A stretch of DNA of 6,044 bases from JBEKYD01 sp052325345 (GTDB taxonomy: Bacteria; Acidobacteriota; Terriglobia; Bryobacterales; Bryobacteraceae). Under the pieces are notes generated by a model. The model was not told the DNA's origin. It worked only from the letters and a program-made list of their open reading frames with translations, and did no database searches. Location of the stretch: contig JBKQVG010000006.1 in NCBI GenBank assembly GCA_052325345.1, positions 1 to 6,044 of the forward strand, given 5' to 3'. Positions 1 to 5,546 of the stretch are shown one piece after another. Made by a program: the position numbers and the translations under genes. Position 1 is the first letter of the stretch. Each line of letters begins with the position of its first letter.

Positions 1-1
1 A

Positions 2-898
2 TACATCCCCACCGAAATTCACGTGCCGGTGGATTTCGAAGACCGCGAGGCGCTGGAAGAGCTGCTCTCGGAAAAACGCAACCGGAAAGTCGAGATCCGC
101 ACCCCTCAAAGGGGCCAGAAGAAGGCCCTGTTCGATATGGTGGAGAACAACGCCAAGCACAGCTTCGATGCCCGTTTCCGCGTGCTGAAACCGTCCTCGC
201 GGGCCATCCGCGAAGCCTTACAGGACGCGTTGAACCTGCCCTCGGCGCCGGAACGGATCGAATGTTTCGACATCTCTCATATCCAGGGCACCGATAAAGT
301 GGCCAGCATGGTGGCGTGGGAAGACGGCCGCATGAAGAAGGCGGACTACCGCAAGTTCATTATCAGGACGGTAGTGGGCAACGACGATTTTGCCAGCATG
401 CGGGAAGTGGTTTCGCGCCGCTACGGGCGCTTGAAGGAAGAAAGCAAGCCGATGCCCGGCCTGGTGCTGATCGATGGCGGCCTGGGGCAGTTACATGCCG
501 CGGCGGAATCGCTCGAAGCGCTGGGGTTCGCCGACCAACCGCTGGCCTCGATCGCCAAGCGCGAGGAAATCATTTACGTGTACGGCCAGGAGGATGAACC
601 GGTGGCGCTCGACCGGTTCTCGCCGATCTTACACCTGGTGCAATCGATTCGCGACGAAGCGCACCGGTTCGCCGTCACCTTCCACCGCTCGCGCCGCAAC
701 GCCCGGGCGCTTACCAGTGAGCTCGATCGGATTCCCGGCGTGGGCGCGAAGACGGTGACCAAGCTGCTCAAGCAATTCGGCAGCCTGGAGCTGGTGCGCG
801 CGGCCAGCGAAGAAGATCTGGCCGCGTCGGTGGGCCGCGCGGCGGCGCGCCGGATCCAGGCGCACTACGCGGCGACGGAGACGGTGCGGGGAGGGTAG
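2..898 (+). CDS. uvrC: UvrABC system protein C (excinuclease subunit C), C-terminal part
   Basis: UvrC makes the dual incisions around DNA lesions in nucleotide excision repair, acting in the cytoplasm with UvrA and UvrB. The gene enters from the left edge, so 298 residues are visible, about half of the usual roughly 600. The GIY-YIG nuclease domain and the UvrB-binding UVR motif lie outside. What is seen is the RNase H-like 5' incision domain, numbering from the first visible residue: FDISHIQG with Asp90, LVLIDGG with Asp158, and RDEAHRF with His221, matching the known catalytic Asp/Asp/His set. A tandem helix-hairpin-helix DNA-binding region follows, with IPGVGAKT at about 244-251 and a second hairpin near 275-285. 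The stop is TAG at 896-898. The GTG at 23 is an internal valine, not a start. No damage is visible and the catalytic residues are intact. Identification is near certain. Confidence 0.97.
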   Translation, partial: YIPTEIHVPVDFEDREALEELLSEKRNRKVEIRTPQRGQKKALFDMVENNAKHSFDARFRVLKPSSRAIREALQDALNLPSAPERIECFDISHIQGTDKVASMVAWEDGRMKKADYRKFIIRTVVGNDDFASMREVVSRRYGRLKEESKPMPGLVLIDGGLGQLHAAAESLEALGFADQPLASIAKREEIIYVYGQEDEPVALDRFSPILHLVQSIRDEAHRFAVTFHRSRRNARALTSELDRIPGVGAKTVTKLLKQFGSLELVRAASEEDLAASVGRAAARRIQAHYAATETVRGG

Positions 899-916
899 GG
901 GAGCGCAGGAGCGGCT

Positions 917-928
917 GGCGCCGGCGCC
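917..928. repeat. 12-bp GC palindrome downstream of uvrC
   Basis: GGCGCCGGCGCC is a perfect palindrome 19 bases after the uvrC stop, flanked by GGAG (908-911) and CTCC (929-932), which could extend a hairpin with internal mismatches. There is no T-run after it, so it is not a canonical intrinsic terminator. It may only reflect high GC content. Confidence 0.35.
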
Positions 929-957
929 CTCCATGACCGGGAGGTTCGGCACGCAGA

Positions 958-987
958 TTACCAATCCGCCCCACAGGCGGTTATGCT
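958..987 (+). promoter_or_regulatory. Candidate promoter of the PCC-domain gene, leaderless type
   Basis: TTACCA (958-963, 4/6 to TTGACA) and TATGCT (982-987, 4/6 to TATAAT) are separated by 18 bases. The -10 ends six bases before ATG 994, so transcription would begin at or within a base or two of the start codon. Similar spacing recurs at other starts in this window, which raises confidence despite the modest match. Confidence 0.5.
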
Positions 988-993
988 GTGTTC

Positions 994-1527
994 ATGCGAA
1001 TCCCGATCATTCTTGTTTGCGCCATCTCACTGGCATTTGCCCAGCAGACGCGTCACGAAATCACCAACCCTTCGGCCGGCGATCAGAAGCCGAACAACCC
1101 GGAGGTGCCGGAGGCGTACGCCGTTTCCACTCACTTCGAGAAGGTGATGATCTTCCGCTTCAAATACCAGACCGACCTGCTCGCCGGCATGCGGACCATG
1201 GTTCAGCAGAACCACATTAAGAACGCCGTGATCCTTTCGGGCGCCGGGTCGGTGATCAGCTACCAGGTACACCAGGTGAGCAACCGCGAATTCCCGTCGA
1301 AGAACATGTTCGAGCAGGACCCCACCGCGCCCGCCGACCTGATCTCGATGAACGGCTACGTGCTGAACGGCAAAGTCCACGCGCACATGACGCTGGCCAA
1401 CCCGGAGAAAGCGTTCGGCGGCCATCTGGAATCGGGCACGCGCGTCTTTACCTTCGCGATTGTCACCGTTGGCGTGCTGCCCGACTCGCTGGACCTTTCG
1501 AAGCTGGACGATAAGAGCTACCGATAA
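994..1527 (+). CDS. Exported PCC/DUF296-domain protein
   Basis: A 177-residue protein. Residues 1-16 look like a Sec signal peptide: a basic Arg2, then a hydrophobic run to AFA with probable cleavage before Gln17. The cysteine at 9 is not in a lipobox. The rest resembles the PCC (plants and prokaryotes conserved, DUF296) fold. The tell-tale C-terminal part has NGYVLNGKVHAHM (120-132) and FGGHLESGTRVF (141-152), a strand pair with His129, His131 and His144 in the positions conserved in the family. Residues 77-88 (NAVILSGAGSVI) match the strand preceding it. Bacterial PCC proteins are trimeric and of unknown function; the plant members are AT-hook nuclear proteins, and no AT-hook is seen here. 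I chose ATG 994 because a -10-like hexamer ends six bases upstream. GTG 988 is in frame and would add two residues, with a weak AGGCGG at 975-980. It stands alone between uvrC and a candidate terminator. Function and substrate cannot be read from the sequence. Confidence 0.85.
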   Translation: MRIPIILVCAISLAFAQQTRHEITNPSAGDQKPNNPEVPEAYAVSTHFEKVMIFRFKYQTDLLAGMRTMVQQNHIKNAVILSGAGSVISYQVHQVSNREFPSKNMFEQDPTAPADLISMNGYVLNGKVHAHMTLANPEKAFGGHLESGTRVFTFAIVTVGVLPDSLDLSKLDDKSYR

Positions 1528-1570
1528 GAAACGCGGGGTTTTCCGGCACGTCGTTGTTCTACATGAGGTT

Positions 1571-1605
1571 GGGGCTCGAGGCTTTCGGGATCGCCCCATC
1601 TTTTT
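1571..1605 (+). terminator. Candidate intrinsic terminator after the PCC-domain gene
   Basis: GGGG (1571-1574) pairs with CCCC (1594-1597). Inside, CTCGA (1575-1579) pairs with TCGGG (1585-1589, one T-G wobble) around a five-base loop, leaving a bulge at 1590-1593. The stem is followed three bases later by TTTTT (1601-1605). It sits 43 bases after the PCC-gene stop and just upstream of the next promoter, where a terminator is expected. The bulge makes the call moderate. Confidence 0.5.
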
Positions 1606-1609
1606 GTTA

Positions 1610-1637
1610 TCAACATTTAGAATTTATATGGTACACT
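1610..1637 (+). promoter_or_regulatory. Candidate promoter of the RHH-mnmA transcript
   Basis: TCAACA (1610-1615, 4/6 to TTGACA), a 16-base spacer and TACACT (1632-1637, 4/6 to TATAAT). The -10 ends six bases before ATG 1644, implying a leaderless transcript. The stretch from about 1598 to 1660 is clearly AT-richer than its surroundings, as promoters in GC-rich genomes often are. An alternative -10 is TATATG (1625-1630), paired with TTGTTA (1604-1609). Confidence 0.55.
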
Positions 1638-1645
1638 GGTACCAT
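1628..1645. promoter_or_regulatory. Operator-like inverted repeat over -10 and start codon
   Basis: ATGGTAC-ACTG-GTACCAT is an 18-bp dyad with perfect 7-base arms. It covers the putative -10 (1632-1637) and the first two bases of ATG 1644. The GGTAC core also occurs as a direct repeat (1630-1634 and 1638-1642). A protein bound here would block RNA polymerase. The obvious candidate is the ribbon-helix-helix-like product of the gene that starts inside it, but that is inference. Confidence 0.55.
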
Positions 1646-1892
1646 GATTGTAGAACGTGTACAAACCGGTGTTCGAATGGAAAAGCGGATCTTGAAGGTT
1701 CTGAAGGCAATTGCCGAGCTCAAGGACATGTCGCTCGGCGATCTCCTGGAGGGCATCGTGTTGCACGCCTTCGAAGGGAAGGGGGCCTTTAGCGATGAAA
1801 CCCTGGCCCAGATCGCTCGCCTTCGCGAGATTTACGGGCTCACGCTGACGGCGACGGACAGCCACCAACTCACCGAGGAGCAGCCATCGTGA
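1644..1892 (+). CDS. Small ribbon-helix-helix-like protein
   Basis: An 82-residue protein with the layout of Arc/MetJ-type DNA-binding proteins: a short strand with alternating residues (about 3-11, VERVQTGVR), helix A (13-28, EKRILKVLKAIAELKD), a turn at Met29-Ser30, and helix B (31-43, LGDLLEGIVLHAF). A further helix (51-63) and a polar tail follow. RHH dimers insert the paired strands into the DNA major groove. No enzymatic motif, signal peptide or membrane segment is seen. I chose ATG 1644 because the strand begins immediately after it and a -10-like hexamer ends six bases before. Upstream in-frame codons would place the start in the terminator region, and Met12 would remove the strand. 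mnmA starts 41 bases after the stop, so the two are probably co-transcribed. The dyad over its start suggests autorepression. The fold is inferred from pattern only, and the exact family is not recognised. Confidence 0.75.
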   Translation: MIVERVQTGVRMEKRILKVLKAIAELKDMSLGDLLEGIVLHAFEGKGAFSDETLAQIARLREIYGLTLTATDSHQLTEEQPS

Positions 1893-1913
1893 AGAGGTCT
1901 CCACCCGGCACAC

Positions 1914-1923
1914 AAAGGGAGGG
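1914..1923 (+). promoter_or_regulatory. Strong Shine-Dalgarno run deciding the mnmA start
   Basis: AAAGGGAGGG, with the GGGAGG core at 1917-1922, lies 11 bases before ATG 1934. It lies after GTG 1889, so it supports ATG 1934 as the start. It is the only convincing ribosome binding site in the window. Confidence 0.7.
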
Positions 1924-1933
1924 CTATTTTCCG

Positions 1934-3052
1934 ATGAGATCTAAGGCTAACCCCGCTCCCATCGCCGTCGCCATGAGCGGCGGCGTCGACAGTTCCGCCG
2001 TGGCGGCCATGCTGGCGCGCGAGGGCCGCGGCGTGATCGGTCTCACCATGCAGCTCTGGAACCAGCGCCGCCTGCCGGAGCTGGGCACCGAAGGCGCCAC
2101 CGGACGCTGCTGCTCGCTCGACGATGTGTACGATGCGCGCCGCGTGGCCGAGCAGATCGGCATCCCGTATTACGTGGTCAATTTCGAGCGCCAGTTCGAA
2201 GAGCAGGTGGTCAAGCCATTCGTCGACGAGTACCTGGCGGGCCGCACGCCCATCCCGTGTACGCTGTGCAACAACTACATCAAGTTCGATCGCTTTTTGG
2301 AAATGGCCGATTCGGTGGGAGCGGAACAGATCGCGACCGGGCATTACGCCCGCATTCAATATGACGGCCAGAGGGGCCGCTACCAGTTGTTGCGCGGCGT
2401 GGACACGTCCAAGGACCAGACCTATTTTCTGTTCGGCCTGACCCAGGCGCAACTGGCGCGCACGCTGTTTCCCCTGGGCGGCCTGAATAAGCCGCAAGTA
2501 CGGGAGCTGGCGAATTCGCTCGGCCTGGCCGTGGCCGAAAAGCCGGACAGCCAGGAAATCTGTTTCGTGCCCAACGGCGACTACGCCGCCTTCCTGAGCG
2601 CATACATGAAGGAAACCGGCGTCGAGCCGGCGCGCACCGAAGGCGAAATCGTCACCGCCGATGGCCGCAGCCTGGGGCGGCACGCCGGCGTACACCATTT
2701 CACCGTGGGGCAGCGCCGCGGCCTCGGCGTGGCCACCGGGGAGCCGCTCTACGTGATCGCCACCGACCCGGAATCGCAGCGCGTCGTGGTGGGCGGCAAC
2801 GACGCCCTGTTGCGCGGCTCGTTTTTCGTCCGAGACGTCAACTGGGTTTCGATTGCCGCCCCGGCCGAGCCCGCGGCCGCCGGCGTCAAGATCCGCAATA
2901 AGCACGCTGCCGCGCCCGCCCGCCTGTTGCCAACCGGCGGCGAGTCGCGCATCGAGGTGGTCTTCGACGAGCCGCAGCGCGCGGTCACCCCCGGCCAGGC
3001 CGCAGTGTTCTACTCCGGCGACGTGGTGCTGGGCGGCGGCTGGATCGAGTGA
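1934..3052 (+). CDS. mnmA: tRNA-uridine 2-sulfurtransferase (tRNA 2-thiouridine-34 synthase)
   Basis: MnmA adenylates C2 of the wobble uridine 34 in Lys, Glu and Gln tRNAs and replaces the oxygen with sulfur, aiding decoding. The protein has 372 residues, normal for the family. Domains in order: an N-terminal ATP pyrophosphatase with the PP-loop SGGVDSS (15-21), then GHYARI (137-142), SKDQTYFLFGL (159-169) and DSQEICFVP (205-213), then C-terminal barrels with HHFTVGQRRGLG (254-265) and a final AVFYSGDVVLGGGWIE. The catalytic cysteines correspond to Cys112 (in PCTLCN) and Cys210 (in SQEICF). Cys109 gives a CxxC plus C arrangement, discussed in the findings. A CC pair occurs at 59-60. ATG 1934 is chosen for its Shine-Dalgarno run. 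GTG 1889, overlapping the stop of the preceding gene, would add 15 unconserved residues. It likely follows the RHH gene on one mRNA and ends before tandem hairpins. Confidence 0.97.
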   Translation: MRSKANPAPIAVAMSGGVDSSAVAAMLAREGRGVIGLTMQLWNQRRLPELGTEGATGRCCSLDDVYDARRVAEQIGIPYYVVNFERQFEEQVVKPFVDEYLAGRTPIPCTLCNNYIKFDRFLEMADSVGAEQIATGHYARIQYDGQRGRYQLLRGVDTSKDQTYFLFGLTQAQLARTLFPLGGLNKPQVRELANSLGLAVAEKPDSQEICFVPNGDYAAFLSAYMKETGVEPARTEGEIVTADGRSLGRHAGVHHFTVGQRRGLGVATGEPLYVIATDPESQRVVVGGNDALLRGSFFVRDVNWVSIAAPAEPAAAGVKIRNKHAAAPARLLPTGGESRIEVVFDEPQRAVTPGQAAVFYSGDVVLGGGWIE

Positions 3053-3056
3053 GGGC

Positions 3057-3081
3057 AAACCGGAACTAAAGTACCCGTTTG
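3057..3081 (+). repeat. First copy of a hairpin repeat after mnmA
   Basis: The core ACCGGAACTAAAGTACCCG (3059-3077) begins five bases after the mnmA stop. It is a weak self-hairpin (GGAAC against GTACC, one mismatch) and lacks a long T-run. It matches the second copy at 3109-3133 in direct orientation. Because both copies are near-palindromic, it also pairs with that copy in inverted orientation. Confidence 0.6.
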
Positions 3082-3108
3082 CCTCGTAACTTATTGATTC
3101 CTGGTAAT

Positions 3109-3137
3109 AGAACCGGAACTTTAGTTCCCGTTTTTTT
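3109..3137 (+). terminator. Intrinsic terminator of mnmA (second repeat copy)
   Basis: GGAAC (3115-3119), loop TTTA, GTTCC (3124-3128), then CG and seven T (3131-3137). This is a classical intrinsic terminator on the plus strand, 57 bases after the mnmA stop. It could alternatively form the 3' arm of a longer hairpin with the copy at 3057-3081. Confidence 0.75.
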
Positions 3138-3173
3138 AGTCGTGGACTGTGGGTTGGGCCAGATTTCGGGCTT

Positions 3174-3201
3174 CTGCCGGCACCTGCGCCGGCGCGGGCA
3201 G
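3174..3201. repeat. GC-rich hairpin between convergent genes
   Basis: GCCGGC (3176-3181) repeats at 3188-3193 around a six-base loop, and CTGCC (3174-3178) can pair with GGCAG (3197-3201). It lies 38 bases beyond the stop of the minus-strand MDR gene and could help end that transcript. No T-run follows on either strand, so a terminator role is only possible. I see nothing else in 3138-3238. Confidence 0.35.
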
Positions 3202-3238
3202 ACTCCGGGCCTGACGGGAGGGACCTCGTTCGGCGCGC

Positions 3239-4192
3239 TCATGCCTCCAGCAACACCTTGAGAGTGCCGGGCGTGGCGGCCCGGGCGAATGCGCGTGGGG
3301 CTTCGGAGAGCGGGAAGCGCGCCTGGATCATGGTTTCGACGGGAACGATGCGGTGTTCGAGCAGGGGCAGGGAAGCCTCGAAGCGGCCGCAGCGCGAGCC
3401 CACCAGGGTGATTTCGTTGACGATCAGCGGGGCCGTGTCCACCGCTACGGCGCCGTGTACGGTGGATTTGAGGATCAGGGTGCCGCGCGGGCGCACGAGC
3501 TGGGCGGCGGCGCCGAGACCATCGGCGGAGCCGGTGGCATCCACCACGAAATCGAAGGCGGCCGTGGGGAGGGTGCCGGAGGTCAGCTCGGTATGGACGC
3601 CGCGGGCGGCGGCGATGGCGAGCTTGTCGCGGTGATGGCCGAACTGGTGGACGGGATAGCCGTACGCATCGAGCGTCATGGCGATGAGCAGGCCCAGTTT
3701 GCCGTCGCCCAGCACGGCGACCTGTTCGCCCCAGGGGATGGCGACCTGGTCGAGAATCTCGCAGGCGGCGGCCAGCGGTTCGGCGAAGACGGCGCGCTCG
3801 CTCGCGAGGTCGCCGGGCAGCACGTGGAGGTTGGTTTCGGGCAGGGTGAAATACTCGGCGAAGGCGCCGGGATGATTGACGATGCCCAGGACGGAGCGGG
3901 TTGGGCAATGGCGGCCAAGTCCGCGGCGGCACGCATCGCAATGGCCGCAGGCGAGATTGATTTCGCCGACCACGCGCTTGCCGAGGAGAGACTGGTCGGC
4001 GGCTTCCACCACTTCGGCCACGAACTCATGGCCGGGCGTACCGGAGAAGCCGTAATAGCCGCGCTGCAGCTCCAGATCGGTATTGCAAATGCCGGCGACG
4101 AGGAGGCGGAGCAGGGCGTGACCCGGCGGCCGCCGGGGAGGGTCGACCTGCCGCATGACCACGGTTCCGTTTTCCAGGTGAACAGCCAGCAT
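3239..4192 (-). CDS. Zinc-dependent MDR dehydrogenase (alcohol dehydrogenase-like)
   Basis: A 317-residue medium-chain dehydrogenase/reductase, slightly shorter than the usual 340-350. The N-terminal GroES-like domain has GICNTDLELQRGYY (34-47), with Cys36 as a catalytic-zinc ligand, and GHE (54-56). Four cysteines at 82, 85, 88 and 96 form the structural-zinc lobe, and Glu138 is in AEPL. A Rossmann domain follows with GDGKLG (162-167) for NAD(P) binding and FDFVVDATGS (213-222). The substrate is unknown. The set resembles the MDR subgroup with the GICNTDLE..GYY signature, for which I know no established activity. The position after the second Rossmann strand is HQFGHHRDK, without the usual acidic NAD-type residue, so NADP use is possible. 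The start is set at 4192 because typical MDR proteins begin at this MLAVHLENG and a -10-like TATTAT ends six bases upstream. An in-frame ATG at 4213 would add seven residues (MKPYYKG). It is divergent from thrC and convergent with mnmA. Confidence 0.9.
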   Translation of the reverse strand: MLAVHLENGTVVMRQVDPPRRPPGHALLRLLVAGICNTDLELQRGYYGFSGTPGHEFVAEVVEAADQSLLGKRVVGEINLACGHCDACRRGLGRHCPTRSVLGIVNHPGAFAEYFTLPETNLHVLPGDLASERAVFAEPLAAACEILDQVAIPWGEQVAVLGDGKLGLLIAMTLDAYGYPVHQFGHHRDKLAIAAARGVHTELTSGTLPTAAFDFVVDATGSADGLGAAAQLVRPRGTLILKSTVHGAVAVDTAPLIVNEITLVGSRCGRFEASLPLLEHRIVPVETMIQARFPLSEAPRAFARAATPGTLKVLLEA

Positions 4193-4194
4193 GC

Positions 4195-4207
4195 CCTTAT
4201 AATAAGG
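4195..4207. promoter_or_regulatory. Symmetric bidirectional -10 element
   Basis: CCTTATAATAAGG is a perfect inverted repeat around a central A. On the plus strand it holds TATAAT (4198-4203, 6/6), ending eight bases before ATG 4212 of thrC. On the minus strand it holds TATTAT (4204-4199, 5/6), ending six bases before ATG 4192 of the MDR gene. No good -35 is seen on either side. A weak AAGG at 4204-4207 could act as a Shine-Dalgarno site for thrC if the mRNA has a leader. Confidence 0.7.
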
Positions 4208-4211
4208 CTTC

Positions 4212-5519
4212 ATGCCCGCCGAGCTGGTTTGCATCACGGAATCGTGCCGCGCGCGATTTCCGGTCACCGAAATTGTCTACAATTGCCCGCGCTGCGGCGG
4301 ATTGGTGGAGGCGGTATATCCGCGCCAGGAACACCCGCCGGAGCATTGGAAGGCGCTGTGGCGCGAACGGCGGACGTCGAACGCGGCGCTAGACCAGAGC
4401 GGGGTGTGGCGCTACCGCGAGTTCATTGCGTTTGGGAGCGAAGAATACGCGGTGACGCTGCGCGAGGGAAACACACCCCTGCTCGAGGGCCGCGGGGCTG
4501 CCGGGTACGGCGGGCTGGAACGGCTGGTGTTCAAGCACCAGGGTTTCAACCCCACCGGATCGTTCAAAGACAACGGCATGACGTGCGCGGTGGCGCAGGC
4601 GAGAAGGCTGGGGCTGCGGCGGGTGGGTTGCGTTTCCACCGGCAACACTTCGGCCTCGATGGCTGCATACGCCAGCGCGGGCGGGCTGGAGCCGGTGATC
4701 TTCATTCCCAACGGCAATATCGCTTACGGCAAGCTGGCGCAGGCGCTGGAATACGGCGCGCGGACGCTGCAGGTGGAAGCCAATTTCGACCAGATTCTGG
4801 CGCTGGTGCGGCGGCTGGCGGACCGGCTGGGCATTTACCTGCTGAATTCGATCAACCCTTTCCGCATCGAAGGACAGAAGACCATCATGCTGGAAATGAT
4901 GGACCAGCGCGACTGGCGGGCGCCGGATTGGGTGGTGGCGCCGGGCGGCAACCTGGGGAATACGTCGGCCTTCGGCAAGGCGTTCCGCGAAATGCGGGAG
5001 TGGGGGTTGATCGACCGTACGCCGAGATTGGCGGTGATTCAAGCCGAGGGGGCGTCGCCGTTCTACGAGCTGTTCCGATCGGCGGACCGCTCGCGCCTGG
5101 CGGCCAATCCGCATCCCGAGACGCTGGCCACGGCGATCAAGATCGGCGATCCGGTATCGTGGCCGAAAGCGCTCCATGAAGTGGTGTCGTCGAACGGCAC
5201 GGTGGAGCGGGTGACGGAGCAGGAGATTGCCGACGCCAAGGCGGTGATCGGGCGATGCGGGATCGGGTGCGAGCCGGCGTCGGCGGCAACGCTGGCGGGC
5301 ATCCGCAAGCTGACCGCGGCGGGTACGATCAAGCGCGATGCGGACGTAATCGCGGTACTGACGGGCAACGTGCTGAAGGACCCCGACTACATTCATCGCT
5401 ACCATACGGGGACCTTGGAAGATCCGGCCGGGCGGCCGATCCGGTCCACCTACGGCAATGCACCGGAAGTGGTGGCGGCGGACGACGAGCGGATCGCCGA
5501 GTTGCTGGCGAAGCGCTAG
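4212..5519 (+). CDS. thrC: Threonine synthase
   Basis: This PLP enzyme converts O-phospho-L-homoserine to L-threonine and phosphate, the last step of threonine synthesis, in the cytoplasm. It has 435 residues. An N-terminal zinc-ribbon-like knuckle, CX4C at 7 and 12 plus CX2C at 25 and 28, precedes the fold-type II PLP domain. REGNTPL (84-90) and FNPTGSFKDNGM (112-123) carry the PLP lysine Lys119. STGNTSASMAAYA (142-154) is the substrate/cofactor loop, and PGGNLGNTSAF (244-254) is the phosphate-binding loop. NSINPFRIEGQKT (212-224) and EPASAATLAG (354-363) are further family motifs. The length fits the shorter bacterial and archaeal type rather than the long yeast/E. coli form. The start ATG 4212 is fixed by the conserved ribbon just after it and by the perfect TATAAT eight bases upstream. 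The gene diverges from the MDR gene, and the PLP homeostasis gene begins 27 bases after its stop. No other threonine genes are visible. Confidence 0.95.
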   Translation: MPAELVCITESCRARFPVTEIVYNCPRCGGLVEAVYPRQEHPPEHWKALWRERRTSNAALDQSGVWRYREFIAFGSEEYAVTLREGNTPLLEGRGAAGYGGLERLVFKHQGFNPTGSFKDNGMTCAVAQARRLGLRRVGCVSTGNTSASMAAYASAGGLEPVIFIPNGNIAYGKLAQALEYGARTLQVEANFDQILALVRRLADRLGIYLLNSINPFRIEGQKTIMLEMMDQRDWRAPDWVVAPGGNLGNTSAFGKAFREMREWGLIDRTPRLAVIQAEGASPFYELFRSADRSRLAANPHPETLATAIKIGDPVSWPKALHEVVSSNGTVERVTEQEIADAKAVIGRCGIGCEPASAATLAGIRKLTAAGTIKRDADVIAVLTGNVLKDPDYIHRYHTGTLEDPAGRPIRSTYGNAPEVVAADDERIAELLAKR

Positions 5520-5534
5520 TGTTTTAGGCCGTGG

Positions 5535-5540
5535 CATACT
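5535..5540 (+). promoter_or_regulatory. Candidate -10 of the YggS-family gene, leaderless type
   Basis: CATACT matches TATAAT at 4 of 6 positions and ends exactly six bases before GTG 5547. No convincing -35 is seen; the upstream positions fall in the end of thrC. Read-through from thrC is also possible. The case rests mainly on the same spacing seen at other genes here. Confidence 0.45.
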
Positions 5541-5546
5541 GAAGCC

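Noticed and set aside
1027..1599. 190-codon minus-strand open frame opposite the PCC-domain gene
   Set aside because: It has no motif or plausible start signals, while the plus-strand frame has a signal peptide and DUF296 residues.
1889..1933. GTG 1889 as the mnmA start, overlapping the RHH stop in GTGA
   Set aside because: A translational-coupling overlap is attractive, but the 15 added residues are not family-like. The strong Shine-Dalgarno run lies downstream, at 1914-1923, and fits ATG 1934.
1832..3058. 408-codon open frame on the minus strand opposite mnmA
   Set aside because: The composition is low in motifs and rich in Ala/His/Arg, and mnmA on the other strand is unambiguous. It is a shadow.
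3182..3238. Hidden small gene in the convergent mnmA-MDR gap (open frame 3079-3261)
   Set aside because: The 60-codon frame begins inside the terminator repeat, has no ribosome binding site and shows no protein-like pattern.
4193..4213. MDR start at ATG 4213, giving start codons that overlap antiparallel with thrC
   Set aside because: It would put the -10 element inside the reading frame and add MKPYYKG before the usual MDR opening. It is still possible if transcription starts farther upstream.
3353..5179. 608-codon open frame on the plus strand across the MDR gene and into thrC
   Set aside because: It runs antisense to the MDR gene and out of frame with thrC. The translation is rich in Gly/Ala/Arg/His with no family motif, whereas both overlapped genes have complete motif sets. 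It is a GC-rich shadow frame.
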